Notes: a model not told the origin generated them from the letters alone. Shown: positions 1 to 6,134, counted from the first letter of the stretch. The stretch: DNA of 6,187 nucleotides from Ruminococcaceae bacterium UBA5397 (GCA_002411615.1 DHOF01000037.1:5222-11408), one strand, 5' to 3'. Translations and numbers: made by a program.

Positions 1-13
1 TTTTCCCCCATTT

Positions 14-874
14 CTACTCTAACCCTAAAATAACCTCCGGAACATTATGAATTAAATCCCGGATCTCAGAATCCTTCAAGCCTTGTTCCAGCAGCGCACA
101 AACAAACCGATGCATTTCGATCGTAGGATGCGGACTTCCTTTTTGTCCACGATCTGTTGTAATAAATGCACTGCCCGAACCAATTCGGCGAATGGTACTT
201 ACCATTTGCTCGATCGATACGGATTTCTGAACGACATTAAGCCAAACTTTTTCAATAAAAACCCCTTCTTTGGCAAGTTCCTCCTGAATCTCCGCCGGAA
301 CGATCGTACGGGAAAACTCCGGATGCGTCAAAACCATACGAACCCCTCTGCGTCTTCCTTCTTTGCAGAGAAGAACGGATTCTTCCGGACTCAGATGCCC
401 ACTTGCCAGCGTTGCATCATACCGTTTCACAACGTCCATAATTTCATAGACACAATTTTTAAGATGCCCTTTCTGGTCAAGAATCGTAATTCCCGGGCGA
501 TCAAAAAAATCTCCCGACATATTTCCAAAAGTCAAGCTATTCTTTGCATCCCGTGTTGGCATCCAGATAATCTTCGCTCCAAATCTGAGCGCATTTTCCA
601 CTGCATAAACATTTAGTCCCCCTACGGGCCAGTTTAACGCAACGGCACCATATGCCTTTGCTTTGGCATGTGCATACTGATTAATCAAAATGGCACGGGC
701 GACCGTTGATTCATAGTGACTCTTTAAAACAACTCCTTTCATTCCCGCTTGGCTGGCTTCTGCCACCAGCTGAAAGCAATCCAGCGACCGCGGAAACACC
801 GAGGGTAATGTATGAATATGTAAGTCATACCCTCCCTGCATTAATTCACTTGCTTGATCATCAAAATTTTTCAC
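14..874 (-). CDS. DUF6282 family protein, putative metal-dependent hydrolase
   Basis: This 286-residue protein resembles the DUF6282 family, a poorly characterised group with an amidohydrolase/PHP-like barrel; its substrate is unknown. Near the N-terminus is DLHIHT (residues 17-22, His19 and His21), the usual first metal-binding HxH of such hydrolases. It is followed by a Lys51-Ser-His53 segment (VVLKSHYEST), His160 in ASGH, His184 in LTHPEF, Asp241 in TTDRGQ, and His249/His255. This spacing of HxH, Lys/His, His, His and Asp fits a mono- or binuclear metal site, which is inference. The C-terminal NVPEVILGLE resembles the amidohydrolase 'NPARLLGL' ending. No signal peptide or membrane segment is seen, so it should be cytosolic. 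The start is GTG at 874-872, the only usable start after an in-frame TAA, with GGAGG (CCTCC at 887-891 on the plus strand) 12 nt upstream, a rather long spacing. It is divergent from mgtA and appears to be transcribed alone. Family assignment is fairly sure; catalytic activity is not demonstrated. Confidence 0.85.
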   Translation of the reverse strand: MKNFDDQASELMQGGYDLHIHTLPSVFPRSLDCFQLVAEASQAGMKGVVLKSHYESTVARAILINQYAHAKAKAYGAVALNWPVGGLNVYAVENALRFGAKIIWMPTRDAKNSLTFGNMSGDFFDRPGITILDQKGHLKNCVYEIMDVVKRYDATLASGHLSPEESVLLCKEGRRRGVRMVLTHPEFSRTIVPAEIQEELAKEGVFIEKVWLNVVQKSVSIEQMVSTIRRIGSGSAFITTDRGQKGSPHPTIEMHRFVCALLEQGLKDSEIRDLIHNVPEVILGLE

Positions 875-951
875 ACCTATCTGCTTCCTCCATTATGGAA
901 TCTATTCCCAAAGAAGCAGGAGGCCGGCCTGATTCTTGCTTTGTTGGCTAA

Positions 952-980
952 AGTATATCATCGCGTTTTAACAAGGTAAA
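952..980 (-). promoter_or_regulatory. possible promoter of the DUF6282 gene
   Basis: Read on the minus strand, TTTACC (980-975) and TATACT (957-952) are separated by 17 nt, giving a sigma-A-like promoter with 4/6 and 5/6 matches. Transcription would begin near 945, about 70 nt before the GTG start. The -35 box lies inside an inverted repeat (965-982), as expected if a regulator binds there. This is the best candidate in the intergenic region, but the whole region is AT-rich, so chance matches are likely. Confidence 0.4.
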
Positions 981-982
981 AC
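965..982. promoter_or_regulatory. inverted repeat GTTTTA-6-TAAAAC, possible operator
   Basis: GTTTTA (965-970) and TAAAAC (977-982) are perfect inverted copies around ACAAGG, with one further pair (C972/G975) inside. The repeat covers the candidate -35 of the minus-strand DUF6282 gene. Size and symmetry suit a dimeric repressor such as a GntR- or MarR-type protein. No regulator gene is in the window, so this is only a candidate. Confidence 0.25.
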
Positions 983-1001
983 AAGTATTTTCAGAATATC
1001 C

Positions 1002-1017
1002 ACAAGAAATCTCTTGT
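1002..1017. repeat. inverted repeat ACAAGA-4-TCTTGT
   Basis: ACAAGA (1002-1007) and TCTTGT (1012-1017) form a perfect 6-bp dyad with a 4-nt spacer. It sits about 20 bp from the other dyad in the intergenic region and upstream of the candidate minus-strand promoter. It could be a second operator or a chance palindrome in AT-rich DNA. Confidence 0.3.
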
Positions 1018-1338
1018 TCATTCGTTTCCATTTGGTTTATATTTTATATAATAAATAGTAAATATAGGGCTTTTATGGAGTTTGCTTTCAAGGCTTTCGT
1101 ATAATATTGATGTAATCTTCTAAGGATATTTATTGATTATTTTTTTAAAAACATTTCACTTTTCGTTTATAAAAAATAATTGCCTAATAAACAGTGCAAA
1201 CATTTGTATATTGTGATTAGTTTCCCCTCAGATCATTTTAAAAGCTCTTGCGATCGGCAACTACCACTTTTTGCAGGAGATCTTTTTGGACAGAAAAACA
1301 CAAAATTCTTCTAATGTTTAAAAAAATGTCAAAAACCA
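1018..1338. other. AT-rich intergenic region, no gene seen
   Basis: This stretch between the DUF6282 upstream region and the mgtA promoter is strongly AT-rich. No reading frame with a convincing ribosome binding site was found; an ATG at 1075 runs for only eight codons. A TATAAT at 1100-1105 has no matching -35 at 15-17 nt. GATC-containing repeats near 1250-1290 do not form a convincing hairpin. It is best read as spacer DNA. Confidence 0.6.
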
Positions 1339-1367
1339 TTGACATCACATTTGAATATACTTATAAT
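1339..1367 (+). promoter_or_regulatory. consensus sigma-A promoter of the mgtA leader
   Basis: TTGACA (1339-1344) and TATAAT (1362-1367) are both perfect matches to consensus and are separated by the optimal 17 nt. The predicted start, G at about 1374, coincides with the first base of the M-box aptamer. Such a strong constitutive promoter fits a gene whose control is exerted in the leader RNA rather than at initiation. Confidence 0.93.
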
Positions 1368-1373
1368 AAGTAA

Positions 1374-1520
1374 GATTCGGTAGGTGAGGTTTTGCAGGGA
1401 TATGGATTGTTGCCGCAGAGTGGTGGAGACACCATGGAGAAGGTTGGAGCAGGCTATATCGAACCTAAGGTGTAGCATAATACAGTTTCACTGCCCTGCA
1501 AAACTAAAGCTCAAACGAAG
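1374..1520 (+). ncRNA. M-box (ykoK) Mg2+ riboswitch aptamer
   Basis: The RNA has the M-box landmarks in order: TAGGTGAGG (1381-1389), TGCCGC (1411-1416), a TGGTG-GAGA-CACCA hairpin with a GNRA-type loop (1421-1434), AAGGTGTAGCA in the middle, and CTAAAGCTC (1504-1512) near the 3' end. TTTTGCAGGG (1390-1399) pairs perfectly over 10 bp with CCCTGCAAAA (1494-1503), matching the long helix that follows the conserved GGTGAGG. GAG/CTC and TTCG/CGAA pairs close the base. M-box RNAs bind several Mg2+ ions and, in Firmicutes, terminate transcription when Mg2+ is abundant. The downstream gene is a Mg2+ importer, as expected. The assignment rests on recalled consensus and pairing; a covariance-model search would confirm it. 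Confidence 0.94.
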
Positions 1521-1578
1521 AAGTCAGAAGTGCTTTTTTACACTCCCATATGTTCTTGACCGAATATATGGGAGCTTT
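1506..1578 (+). promoter_or_regulatory. antiterminator pairing of the M-box expression platform
   Basis: AAAGCTC (1506-1512), in the conserved 3' strand of the aptamer, is perfectly complementary to GAGCTTT (1572-1578), which covers the foot of the terminator's 3' arm and the start of its T-run. In the Mg2+-bound aptamer CTC (1510-1512) pairs with GAG (1386-1388), so it is not available. When Mg2+ is low it is freed and can break the terminator. The complementarity is seen directly; the mechanism follows known M-box behaviour. Confidence 0.65.
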
Positions 1579-1588
1579 TTATTTTTTA
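1543..1588 (+). terminator. riboswitch-controlled intrinsic terminator
   Basis: CTCCCATAT (1543-1551) pairs with ATATGGGAG (1566-1574). The helix extends inward through a G-T wobble and three more pairs to a 13-bp stem with a 6-nt loop (1556-1561). TTTTTATTTTTT follows at 1576-1587. It lies 22 nt after the aptamer, the expected place for an M-box expression platform. Confidence 0.93.
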
Positions 1589-1631
1589 GCATCTTTTGAC
1601 ATCTTTAAAATCGAAATAATTTTTGATTTAA

Positions 1632-1765
1632 ACGGAGGTGAGAAGAATGGACTCTGGGAGTAGCAACGGCACAGTCCCCGACGGATGGCCTGCATTGGAA
1701 ATGGAAATAATAAAAGAATCAAATCTAAACCATGATTTCATTCTTCTCTGTATCTGATCCTCCGT
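1632..1765 (+). promoter_or_regulatory. long-range helix masking the upstream ORF's ribosome binding site and start
   Basis: ACGGAGG (1632-1638), which includes the upstream ORF's Shine-Dalgarno, is perfectly complementary to CCTCCGT (1759-1765). Immediately beside it, GAGAAGAATG (1640-1649), ending in the start codon, is perfectly complementary to CATTCTTCTC (1739-1748), extendable by G-T and A-T pairs to 12 bp. Between the two helices there is 1 unpaired nt on one side and 10 on the other. The enclosed 85 nt span most of the ORF. The structure would block initiation on the ORF unless a ribosome loads co-transcriptionally before the 3' strand is made. Pairing is seen directly; a regulatory role is inferred. 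Confidence 0.6.
1647..1757 (+). CDS. 36-residue leader peptide (upstream ORF) of mgtA
   Basis: An ATG at 1647 follows GGAGGTG (1634-1640) with 6-8 nt spacing, as good a ribosome binding site as that of mgtA. It opens a 36-codon frame that stops at TGA 1755-1757, 74 nt before the mgtA start. The product begins [15 protein letters not shown], continues with an acidic stretch (Glu18, Glu20, Glu24) and ends in hydrophobic FILLCI. It has no recognisable domain and is too short for a membrane span. It lies after the M-box terminator, so it is made only when the riboswitch permits read-through. Asp and Pro in the first half (VPDGWP) recall the Pro/acidic MgtL leader of enterobacterial mgtA, whose translation is destabilised at low Mg2+, but there is no sequence similarity. 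It may be a regulatory leader rather than a functional protein. The alternative is that the conserved unit is the RNA and the frame is incidental. Confidence 0.55.
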   Translation: MDSGSSNGTVPDGWPALEMEIIKESNLNHDFILLCI

Positions 1766-1786
1766 CCTATAAAAAGTGCCATACTT

Positions 1787-1823
1787 CCTCCTTTTAGCAC
1801 ATGTCAATCTAAAGAAATGGAGG
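1787..1823 (+). promoter_or_regulatory. possible hairpin masking the mgtA ribosome binding site
   Basis: CCTCC (1787-1791), part of a pyrimidine run CTTCCTCC (1784-1791), can pair with GGAGG (1819-1823), the mgtA Shine-Dalgarno. After one T-T mismatch, TTT (1793-1795) pairs with AAA (1815-1817), leaving a 19-nt loop. GGAGG lies 8 nt before ATG 1832, which is what favours that start over the in-frame ATG at 1817 that overlaps the site. The helix is short and might be transient. Confidence 0.35.
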
Positions 1824-1831
1824 TACGAGCG

Positions 1832-4540
1832 ATGAAAAAAAATGTAAAAACAGTTTTAACCAAAAAAAAATTTTCTATGGCAGATTCGTGTAGTGCAGAA
1901 GTTAAAAATCGTCTTTTATTTGCTTCGACTCACGATAAAGCAGAAGTCCTGCAAACGCTTGGTACCGGGGCTGCTGGATTAAATGAAGAAGAGGTTGAAG
2001 CCGCAAGAAAATCTTTTGGCAGCAACATCGTCATGCATAAAAAAAAGCAATCTCTTTTTAAAAGGATCTGCAGCGCTTTTATCAATCCTTTTACAGCAAT
2101 TCTGTTTGCACTTGCCATTATCTCAGTGTTTACGGATATCCTTTTTACAGAACCCAGTCAACGAAATTATACAACCGTCATTATTATCGTGACGATGGTA
2201 ATGATTTCCGGAGTCCTACGCTTTATTCAAGAAACCAAAAGCGGAAATGCGGCTGCAAGCCTTTCCAAAATGATTCATACAACAACTTGCGTCGAGCGGC
2301 AGGAATCCGGTAAACAGGAAATCCCCCTCGAAGATGTAGTCGTCGGCGACTTTGTTTATCTTTCCGCCGGTGATATGATTCCAGCCGATCTGCGGATTCT
2401 GTCCGCAAAAGACCTTTTTATCAGCCAATCCGCCCTAACCGGGGAAAGTCAGCCGGTTGAAAAATACGGCGCTCCTGTAAGCGGGCAGAACTCCTTGACA
2501 GAAATTTCGAACCTTGCTTTTATGGGAAGCACCGTGATCAGCGGGAGTTCCAAAGCGGTTGTGGTCGCTACCGGAAACGATACCATGCTCGGGCACATCG
2601 CAAAAAGCCTGACAGATAAGCCGCCAAAAACCAGTTTTGAAAAAGGGGTCAATTCTGTTTCGTGGGTCCTTCTTCGGTTTATGCTGGTGATGGTACCGAT
2701 TGTCCTTTTTATTAATGGATTTACAAAAGGCGACTGGCTTAAAGCATTTTTATTCGCAATTTCCGTTGCTGTAGGTCTTACGCCGGAAATGCTGCCTATG
2801 ATTGTGACTACCTGCCTTGCAAAAGGCGCTGTTGCAATGAGCAAAAAAAAGGTAATCATCAAAAGTCTGAATTCTATTCAGAATTTAGGTTCTATCGATT
2901 TGCTCTGCACCGATAAAACCGGAACTCTCACGCAGGACCGCGTGATTTTAGAGTCTCATCTGGATATTGAAGGCAACGAAGATCCCAGAGTACTTCGCCA
3001 TGCCTTTTTAAACAGCTATTTTCAAACAGGGCTTAAAAATCTAATTGATCTTGCAATTATCTCCAAGCAGAATGAATTAGAGCCTGTCCCCATTCAAAAA
3101 GACTATCAAAAAGTGGATGAAATTCCATTTGACTTTAATCGCCGTAGAATGAGCGTTGTGGTCTCGGATAAAAGCGGCAAAACGCAAATGATTACAAAGG
3201 GTGCCGTTGAAGAAATGCTCAAATGCTGTTCCTATGCCGAACTCAACGGAACAGTGGAGCCGCTGACAAAAGAAGTCCGCTCATTTGTCATTTCCAAATC
3301 TGATGAACTAAACGCTTCCGGCATGCGTGTCATTGCGGTTGCACACAAAACGAATCCTGCCCCCGTCGGTGAATTTTCAGTAGCAGACGAAGACAACATG
3401 GTCTTGATTGGCTTTCTGGCCTTTTTGGATCCTCCGAAAGAAACGACAGCCAAAGCAATTCGCGCCCTTAATGAACATGGGGTTGCCGTCAAAATCTTGA
3501 CTGGAGACAATGAAAAAGTCACCTGCAGCATCTGCCGTCAGGTAGGGATTCCGGATAACCGCATGCTTTTAGGAGAAGACCTCGAAAACATGACGGACGA
3601 TGAGCTTTCGCAAAAAGCAGAAAAAACGATGGTCTTTGCAAAGCTGTCTCCCACTCAGAAAGCGCGCGTAATTGAAATTTTTCGGCAAAATGGCCATGTC
3701 ACCGGATATATGGGCGATGGCATCAACGACGCTGCTGCTATGAAAGTCGCTGACGTAGGCATTTCTGTTGATACTGCTGTAGATATTGCAAAAGAATCCG
3801 CGAATGTAATTATGCTGGAAAAAGACCTGATGGTTTTGGAAGACGGAATCATTGAGGGAAGAAAAACATACGCAAACATGATAAAATATATCAAAATGAC
3901 TGCTTCTTCGAATTTTGGAAACATGTTTTCCGTTTTGGCAGCCAGTGCGTTTCTTCCTTTTCTTCCAATGGCTTCGATTCAGCTTCTATTGCTGAATCTG
4001 ATTTATGATATCTCCTGCACCGCCATTCCTTGGGATAATGTAGATCAGGAATATCTCAAAAAGCCGCGAAAATGGGATGCTTCTTCCATCAGCAAATTCA
4101 TGCTATGGATTGGTCCTACCAGCTCGGTATTTGATATTGTTACCTATCTGCTCATGTATTTTGTCATTTGCCCGATGGTCTGCGGCGGACAGCTTTTCCA
4201 GCAGATCACGGACCCTTCTTTAAAGTTACTTTACATCTCGACTTTTCAGTCTGGATGGTTTGTGGAGTCCATGTGGAGCCAATCTTTAGTCGTTCATATG
4301 ATCCGCACCCCAAAGATTCCATTTTTACAAAGTCGTGCTTCTGCGCCTGTGTTGTCTCTAACGGCATTTGCCATTTTAACGGCAACATTGATCGCATGTA
4401 CTCCTGTTGGAACATTTTTAGGATTTTCACCCCTTCCTCCGATCTATTTTGCGTGGCTTTCCGTGATTGTCCTCGGTTATATGATACTCGCGACCATTGT
4501 CAAAAAAATATATATTAAAAAATATGGAGAACTGCTTTAA
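1832..4540 (+). CDS. mgtA: Mg2+-importing P-type ATPase MgtA (P3B)
   Basis: This membrane ATPase imports Mg2+ using ATP hydrolysis. At 902 residues it is close to the length of E. coli MgtA (898). Family motifs are intact: TGES actuator loop (203-206), TPEMLPM in the M4 transport segment (317-323), phosphorylation site DKTGT (Asp361), KGA of the nucleotide-binding domain (456-458), TGDN (557-560) and GDGIND (628-633). Ten membrane segments are evident: two before the actuator domain (about 84-133), two before Asp361 (about 278-328) and six in the C-terminal third. The C-terminal half keeps MgtA hallmarks such as [26 protein letters not shown] and VVHMIRT. The N-terminus is lysine-rich (six Lys in 13 residues), perhaps a lipid- or RNA-independent membrane-contact tail. 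ATG 1832 is chosen because GGAGG lies 8 nt upstream; ATG 1817 would add MEVRA but overlaps the ribosome binding site. Expression is expected at low Mg2+ through the M-box upstream. The gene is monocistronic, ended by a strong terminator. Confidence 0.97.
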   Translation: MKKNVKTVLTKKKFSMADSCSAEVKNRLLFASTHDKAEVLQTLGTGAAGLNEEEVEAARKSFGSNIVMHKKKQSLFKRICSAFINPFTAILFALAIISVFTDILFTEPSQRNYTTVIIIVTMVMISGVLRFIQETKSGNAAASLSKMIHTTTCVERQESGKQEIPLEDVVVGDFVYLSAGDMIPADLRILSAKDLFISQSALTGESQPVEKYGAPVSGQNSLTEISNLAFMGSTVISGSSKAVVVATGNDTMLGHIAKSLTDKPPKTSFEKGVNSVSWVLLRFMLVMVPIVLFINGFTKGDWLKAFLFAISVAVGLTPEMLPMIVTTCLAKGAVAMSKKKVIIKSLNSIQNLGSIDLLCTDKTGTLTQDRVILESHLDIEGNEDPRVLRHAFLNSYFQTGLKNLIDLAIISKQNELEPVPIQKDYQKVDEIPFDFNRRRMSVVVSDKSGKTQMITKGAVEEMLKCCSYAELNGTVEPLTKEVRSFVISKSDELNASGMRVIAVAHKTNPAPVGEFSVADEDNMVLIGFLAFLDPPKETTAKAIRALNEHGVAVKILTGDNEKVTCSICRQVGIPDNRMLLGEDLENMTDDELSQKAEKTMVFAKLSPTQKARVIEIFRQNGHVTGYMGDGINDAAAMKVADVGISVDTAVDIAKESANVIMLEKDLMVLEDGIIEGRKTYANMIKYIKMTASSNFGNMFSVLAASAFLPFLPMASIQLLLLNLIYDISCTAIPWDNVDQEYLKKPRKWDASSISKFMLWIGPTSSVFDIVTYLLMYFVICPMVCGGQLFQQITDPSLKLLYISTFQSGWFVESMWSQSLVVHMIRTPKIPFLQSRASAPVLSLTAFAILTATLIACTPVGTFLGFSPLPPIYFAWLSVIVLGYMILATIVKKIYIKKYGELL

Positions 4541-4555
4541 AGTATTTTAAAATGA

Positions 4556-4597
4556 AAGAAAGCCCACGCGAAATTCGCGTGGGCTTTCTTATTTTTT
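4556..4597 (+). terminator. intrinsic terminator of mgtA, probably bidirectional with hisS
   Basis: A 15-bp perfect stem (4556-4570 with 4576-4590) with a 5-nt AAATT loop contains GCCCACGCG/CGCGTGGGC. It is followed by ATTTTTTA on the plus strand. It starts 16 nt after the mgtA stop. On the minus strand the stem ends in GGGCTTTCTTTCATTTT, a usable T-rich tail, so it probably also stops hisS transcripts coming from the other side. The hisS stop is only 60 nt away and no other terminator is seen between the genes. Confidence 0.93.
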
Positions 4598-4650
4598 AAT
4601 TATAAACCGATAAAAGCAGAACAAACCTTAAAAACATCACGTCGATCTCA

Positions 4651-5913
4651 TCAGCTGTTTTCTAAAACGCAGAATTCCGTTAAGAACTGATCCCCCAAAG
4701 GAACTTCCGTTTTTTCTCCGTTTGCCATATTCTTAACCATGACCCGGCCGCTCTCAATTTCATTGTCTCCTAGGACAAGACTGAACCGTGCCCCAATCTT
4801 ATCGGCATACTTCATCTGTGCCTTGAGTCCGCGCCCAATCTCATCAAATTCTGCATAAAGGCCGGATTCTTTGCACTTCTGCGCCAAAAGGAATGATTTC
4901 TCCCGCGCCGCATCCCCAAGAGACGCTAAGAAAAGATCACAGCGTTTTTTCGGCGGAAATTCAACTTTTTGCTCTTCCATCGCAAGAATTACACGTTCAA
5001 GTCCCATTCCAAATCCCAATGCGGGGGTTGGAGTGCCTCCCATTTCTTCTACAAGTCCGTTATAACGGCCGCCGGCACAAATTGCCATTCCCTTATAGAG
5101 AAATTCAAAAACGGTATTGGTATAGTAATCTAATCCGCGCACAATCGACGGGTCAATGGTATACGAAATTCCCATGGCTTCCAGTGCATGCTTTACGCCG
5201 TCAAAATGTTTCTGACAATCCTCACAAAGGAAATCTAAAATCTTTGGTGCATTTTCTGCGATTTCCTGACATTTTTTCTCTTTGCAGTCCAAAATCCGCA
5301 TAGGATTTCGTTCAAGACGAGACAAGCAGGTTTCGCAAAGTTCTTCTTTGCGAGCAGAAAAATATTCTTTCAGCGCCTTTGTATAAGCTGCACGGCAAGT
5401 AGGGCATCCAATGGAATTAATCGCAAGCGAAATGCCGGAAATCCCCAGCCTCTGCAAAACAGAATATCCCACACCAATTACTTCGGCGTCCGAAAGTGGG
5501 GAATTGGAGCCAAACATTTCGATTCCAAACTGATGAAATTCCCGCAGTCTGCCTTTCTGAGCTTTTTCATAGCGGTAGCAACTGGTCAGATAATAAAGCT
5601 TTTGCGGCATTCCGGCAGAAAGCAGCCCATGCTCCAAAAAAGCGCGCACCGCACCGGCTGTTCCCTCCGGGCGAAGTGTAATACTGCGGTTACCTTTATC
5701 TTTAAATGTATACATCTCTTTTTGCACCACATCGGTCGTTTCCCCAACACTGCGCAAAAAAAGTTCTGTATGTTCAAAAACCGGTGTGCGAATTTCCGAA
5801 AAACCGTTCTTTTCGGCTTCGTTTCGTGCAACCGATTCTACTATCTGCCATTTTTCACTCTGCCCCGGCAAAATATCTTCCGTTCCGCGGGGCGCCTGTG
5901 TAATCAGTTCCAT
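4651..5913 (-). CDS. hisS: histidyl-tRNA synthetase
   Basis: The enzyme charges tRNA-His with histidine in the cytosol. The 420-residue length is typical of bacterial class II HisRS. The N-terminus has APRGTEDILPGQ (7-18). Motif 2 covers TLRPEGTAGAVRAFLEHG (79-96) through CYRYEKAQKGRLREFHQFGIEMFG (112-135). The HisRS signature RGLDYYTNTVFEF lies at 259-271, and motif 3 GFGMGLERV at 300-308. The remaining ~90 residues form the anticodon-binding domain. The insert contains four cysteine pairs (170/173, 193/196, 210/215, 230/233), a pattern common in Clostridia and possibly metal-binding or structural. The start is ATG 5913, preceded by AGGAGG (CCTCCT at 5923-5928 on the plus strand) 9 nt upstream. 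The gene stands alone, without aspS, which follows hisS in many Firmicutes. No T-box leader is seen. It converges with mgtA. Confidence 0.97.
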   Translation of the reverse strand: MELITQAPRGTEDILPGQSEKWQIVESVARNEAEKNGFSEIRTPVFEHTELFLRSVGETTDVVQKEMYTFKDKGNRSITLRPEGTAGAVRAFLEHGLLSAGMPQKLYYLTSCYRYEKAQKGRLREFHQFGIEMFGSNSPLSDAEVIGVGYSVLQRLGISGISLAINSIGCPTCRAAYTKALKEYFSARKEELCETCLSRLERNPMRILDCKEKKCQEIAENAPKILDFLCEDCQKHFDGVKHALEAMGISYTIDPSIVRGLDYYTNTVFEFLYKGMAICAGGRYNGLVEEMGGTPTPALGFGMGLERVILAMEEQKVEFPPKKRCDLFLASLGDAAREKSFLLAQKCKESGLYAEFDEIGRGLKAQMKYADKIGARFSLVLGDNEIESGRVMVKNMANGEKTEVPLGDQFLTEFCVLENS

Positions 5914-6000
5914 AAGAATTTTCCTCCTGAATCATTTCAAAAGCCATCAAAAGCTATAAAAGCCCTTTGGTCTTCCTATCAAATACAAATGTTATTTTTT

Positions 6001-6009
6001 ATTATACCA
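6001..6009 (-). promoter_or_regulatory. extended -10 promoter of hisS
   Basis: On the minus strand TGGTATAAT (6009-6001) is a perfect extended -10 element (TGnTATAAT). No good -35 is found 16-18 nt upstream (the nearest hexamers are TTTTCG/TTTCGG), which is tolerated with an extended -10. Transcription would start near 5994, giving a leader of about 80 nt. That is too short for a T-box riboswitch, and no T-box bulge sequence is present. Confidence 0.7.
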
Positions 6010-6040
6010 TAAATTGACCGCTCCGAAAATAGCTTTTCTC

Positions 6041-6095
6041 TAAAAGAAAAGCAGAAATCCCGCCCTGCCGGAGAGATACGGCAAAGACGGGATTT
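6041..6095 (-). terminator. minus-strand terminator of the gene upstream of hisS
   Basis: AAATCCCG (6055-6062) pairs with CGGGATTT (6088-6095), and within it TGCCG (6066-6070) pairs with CGGCA (6079-6083) around a short loop. Read on the minus strand the stem is followed by CTGCTTTTCTTTTA, a T-rich tail; on the plus strand no T-run follows. It therefore probably ends transcripts entering from beyond the right edge, before the hisS promoter. The tail itself contains a second hairpin, GCTTTTCT (6032-6039) with AGAAAAGC (6045-6052). Confidence 0.6.
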
Positions 6096-6115
6096 AATGA
6101 TTCGCACAAAGAAAT

Positions 6116-6134
6116 CCACTGATAAAATCAGTGG
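6116..6134. repeat. 8-bp perfect stem-loop
   Basis: CCACTGAT (6116-6123) pairs perfectly with ATCAGTGG (6127-6134) around AAA. On the minus strand it is followed by ATTTCTTTG, a weak T-rich tail, so it may be part of a tandem terminator with the hairpin at 6055-6095. Confidence 0.4.

Noticed and set aside
83..616. A 177-codon open frame on the plus strand opposite the DUF6282 gene.
   Set aside because: It lies entirely antisense to a well-supported coding region, has cysteine- and asparagine-rich low-plausibility sequence and no domain; it is a shadow frame.
1077..1105. TATAAT at 1100-1105 as a plus-strand promoter.
   Set aside because: No -35-like hexamer at 15-18 nt and no gene or RNA immediately downstream; AT-rich background explains it.
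1245..1290. Possible hairpin plus TTTTT (GATC and GCAA/TTGC repeats, then GATCTTTTTGG) upstream of the mgtA promoter.
   Set aside because: The stem is short and interrupted, with mismatched spacing; no gene on the plus strand precedes it to need a terminator.
1384..1599. A 71-codon plus-strand frame across the M-box.
   Set aside because: It runs through the aptamer and terminator and has no suitable ribosome binding site; the sequence is explained by RNA structure.
1651..1757. GGGAGTAGC at 1656-1664 resembles the GGGGAGUAG core of the yybP-ykoY Mn2+ riboswitch, suggesting a tandem Mn2+ aptamer after the M-box.
   Set aside because: The second conserved loop of that riboswitch (a GCAAGAC/GAGAC-like segment near the 3' strand) and its characteristic helices are not found; the similarity is limited to one short string.
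4893..5303. A 136-codon plus-strand frame antisense to hisS.
   Set aside because: hisS is fully intact on the opposite strand with all class II motifs; the frame is a shadow.
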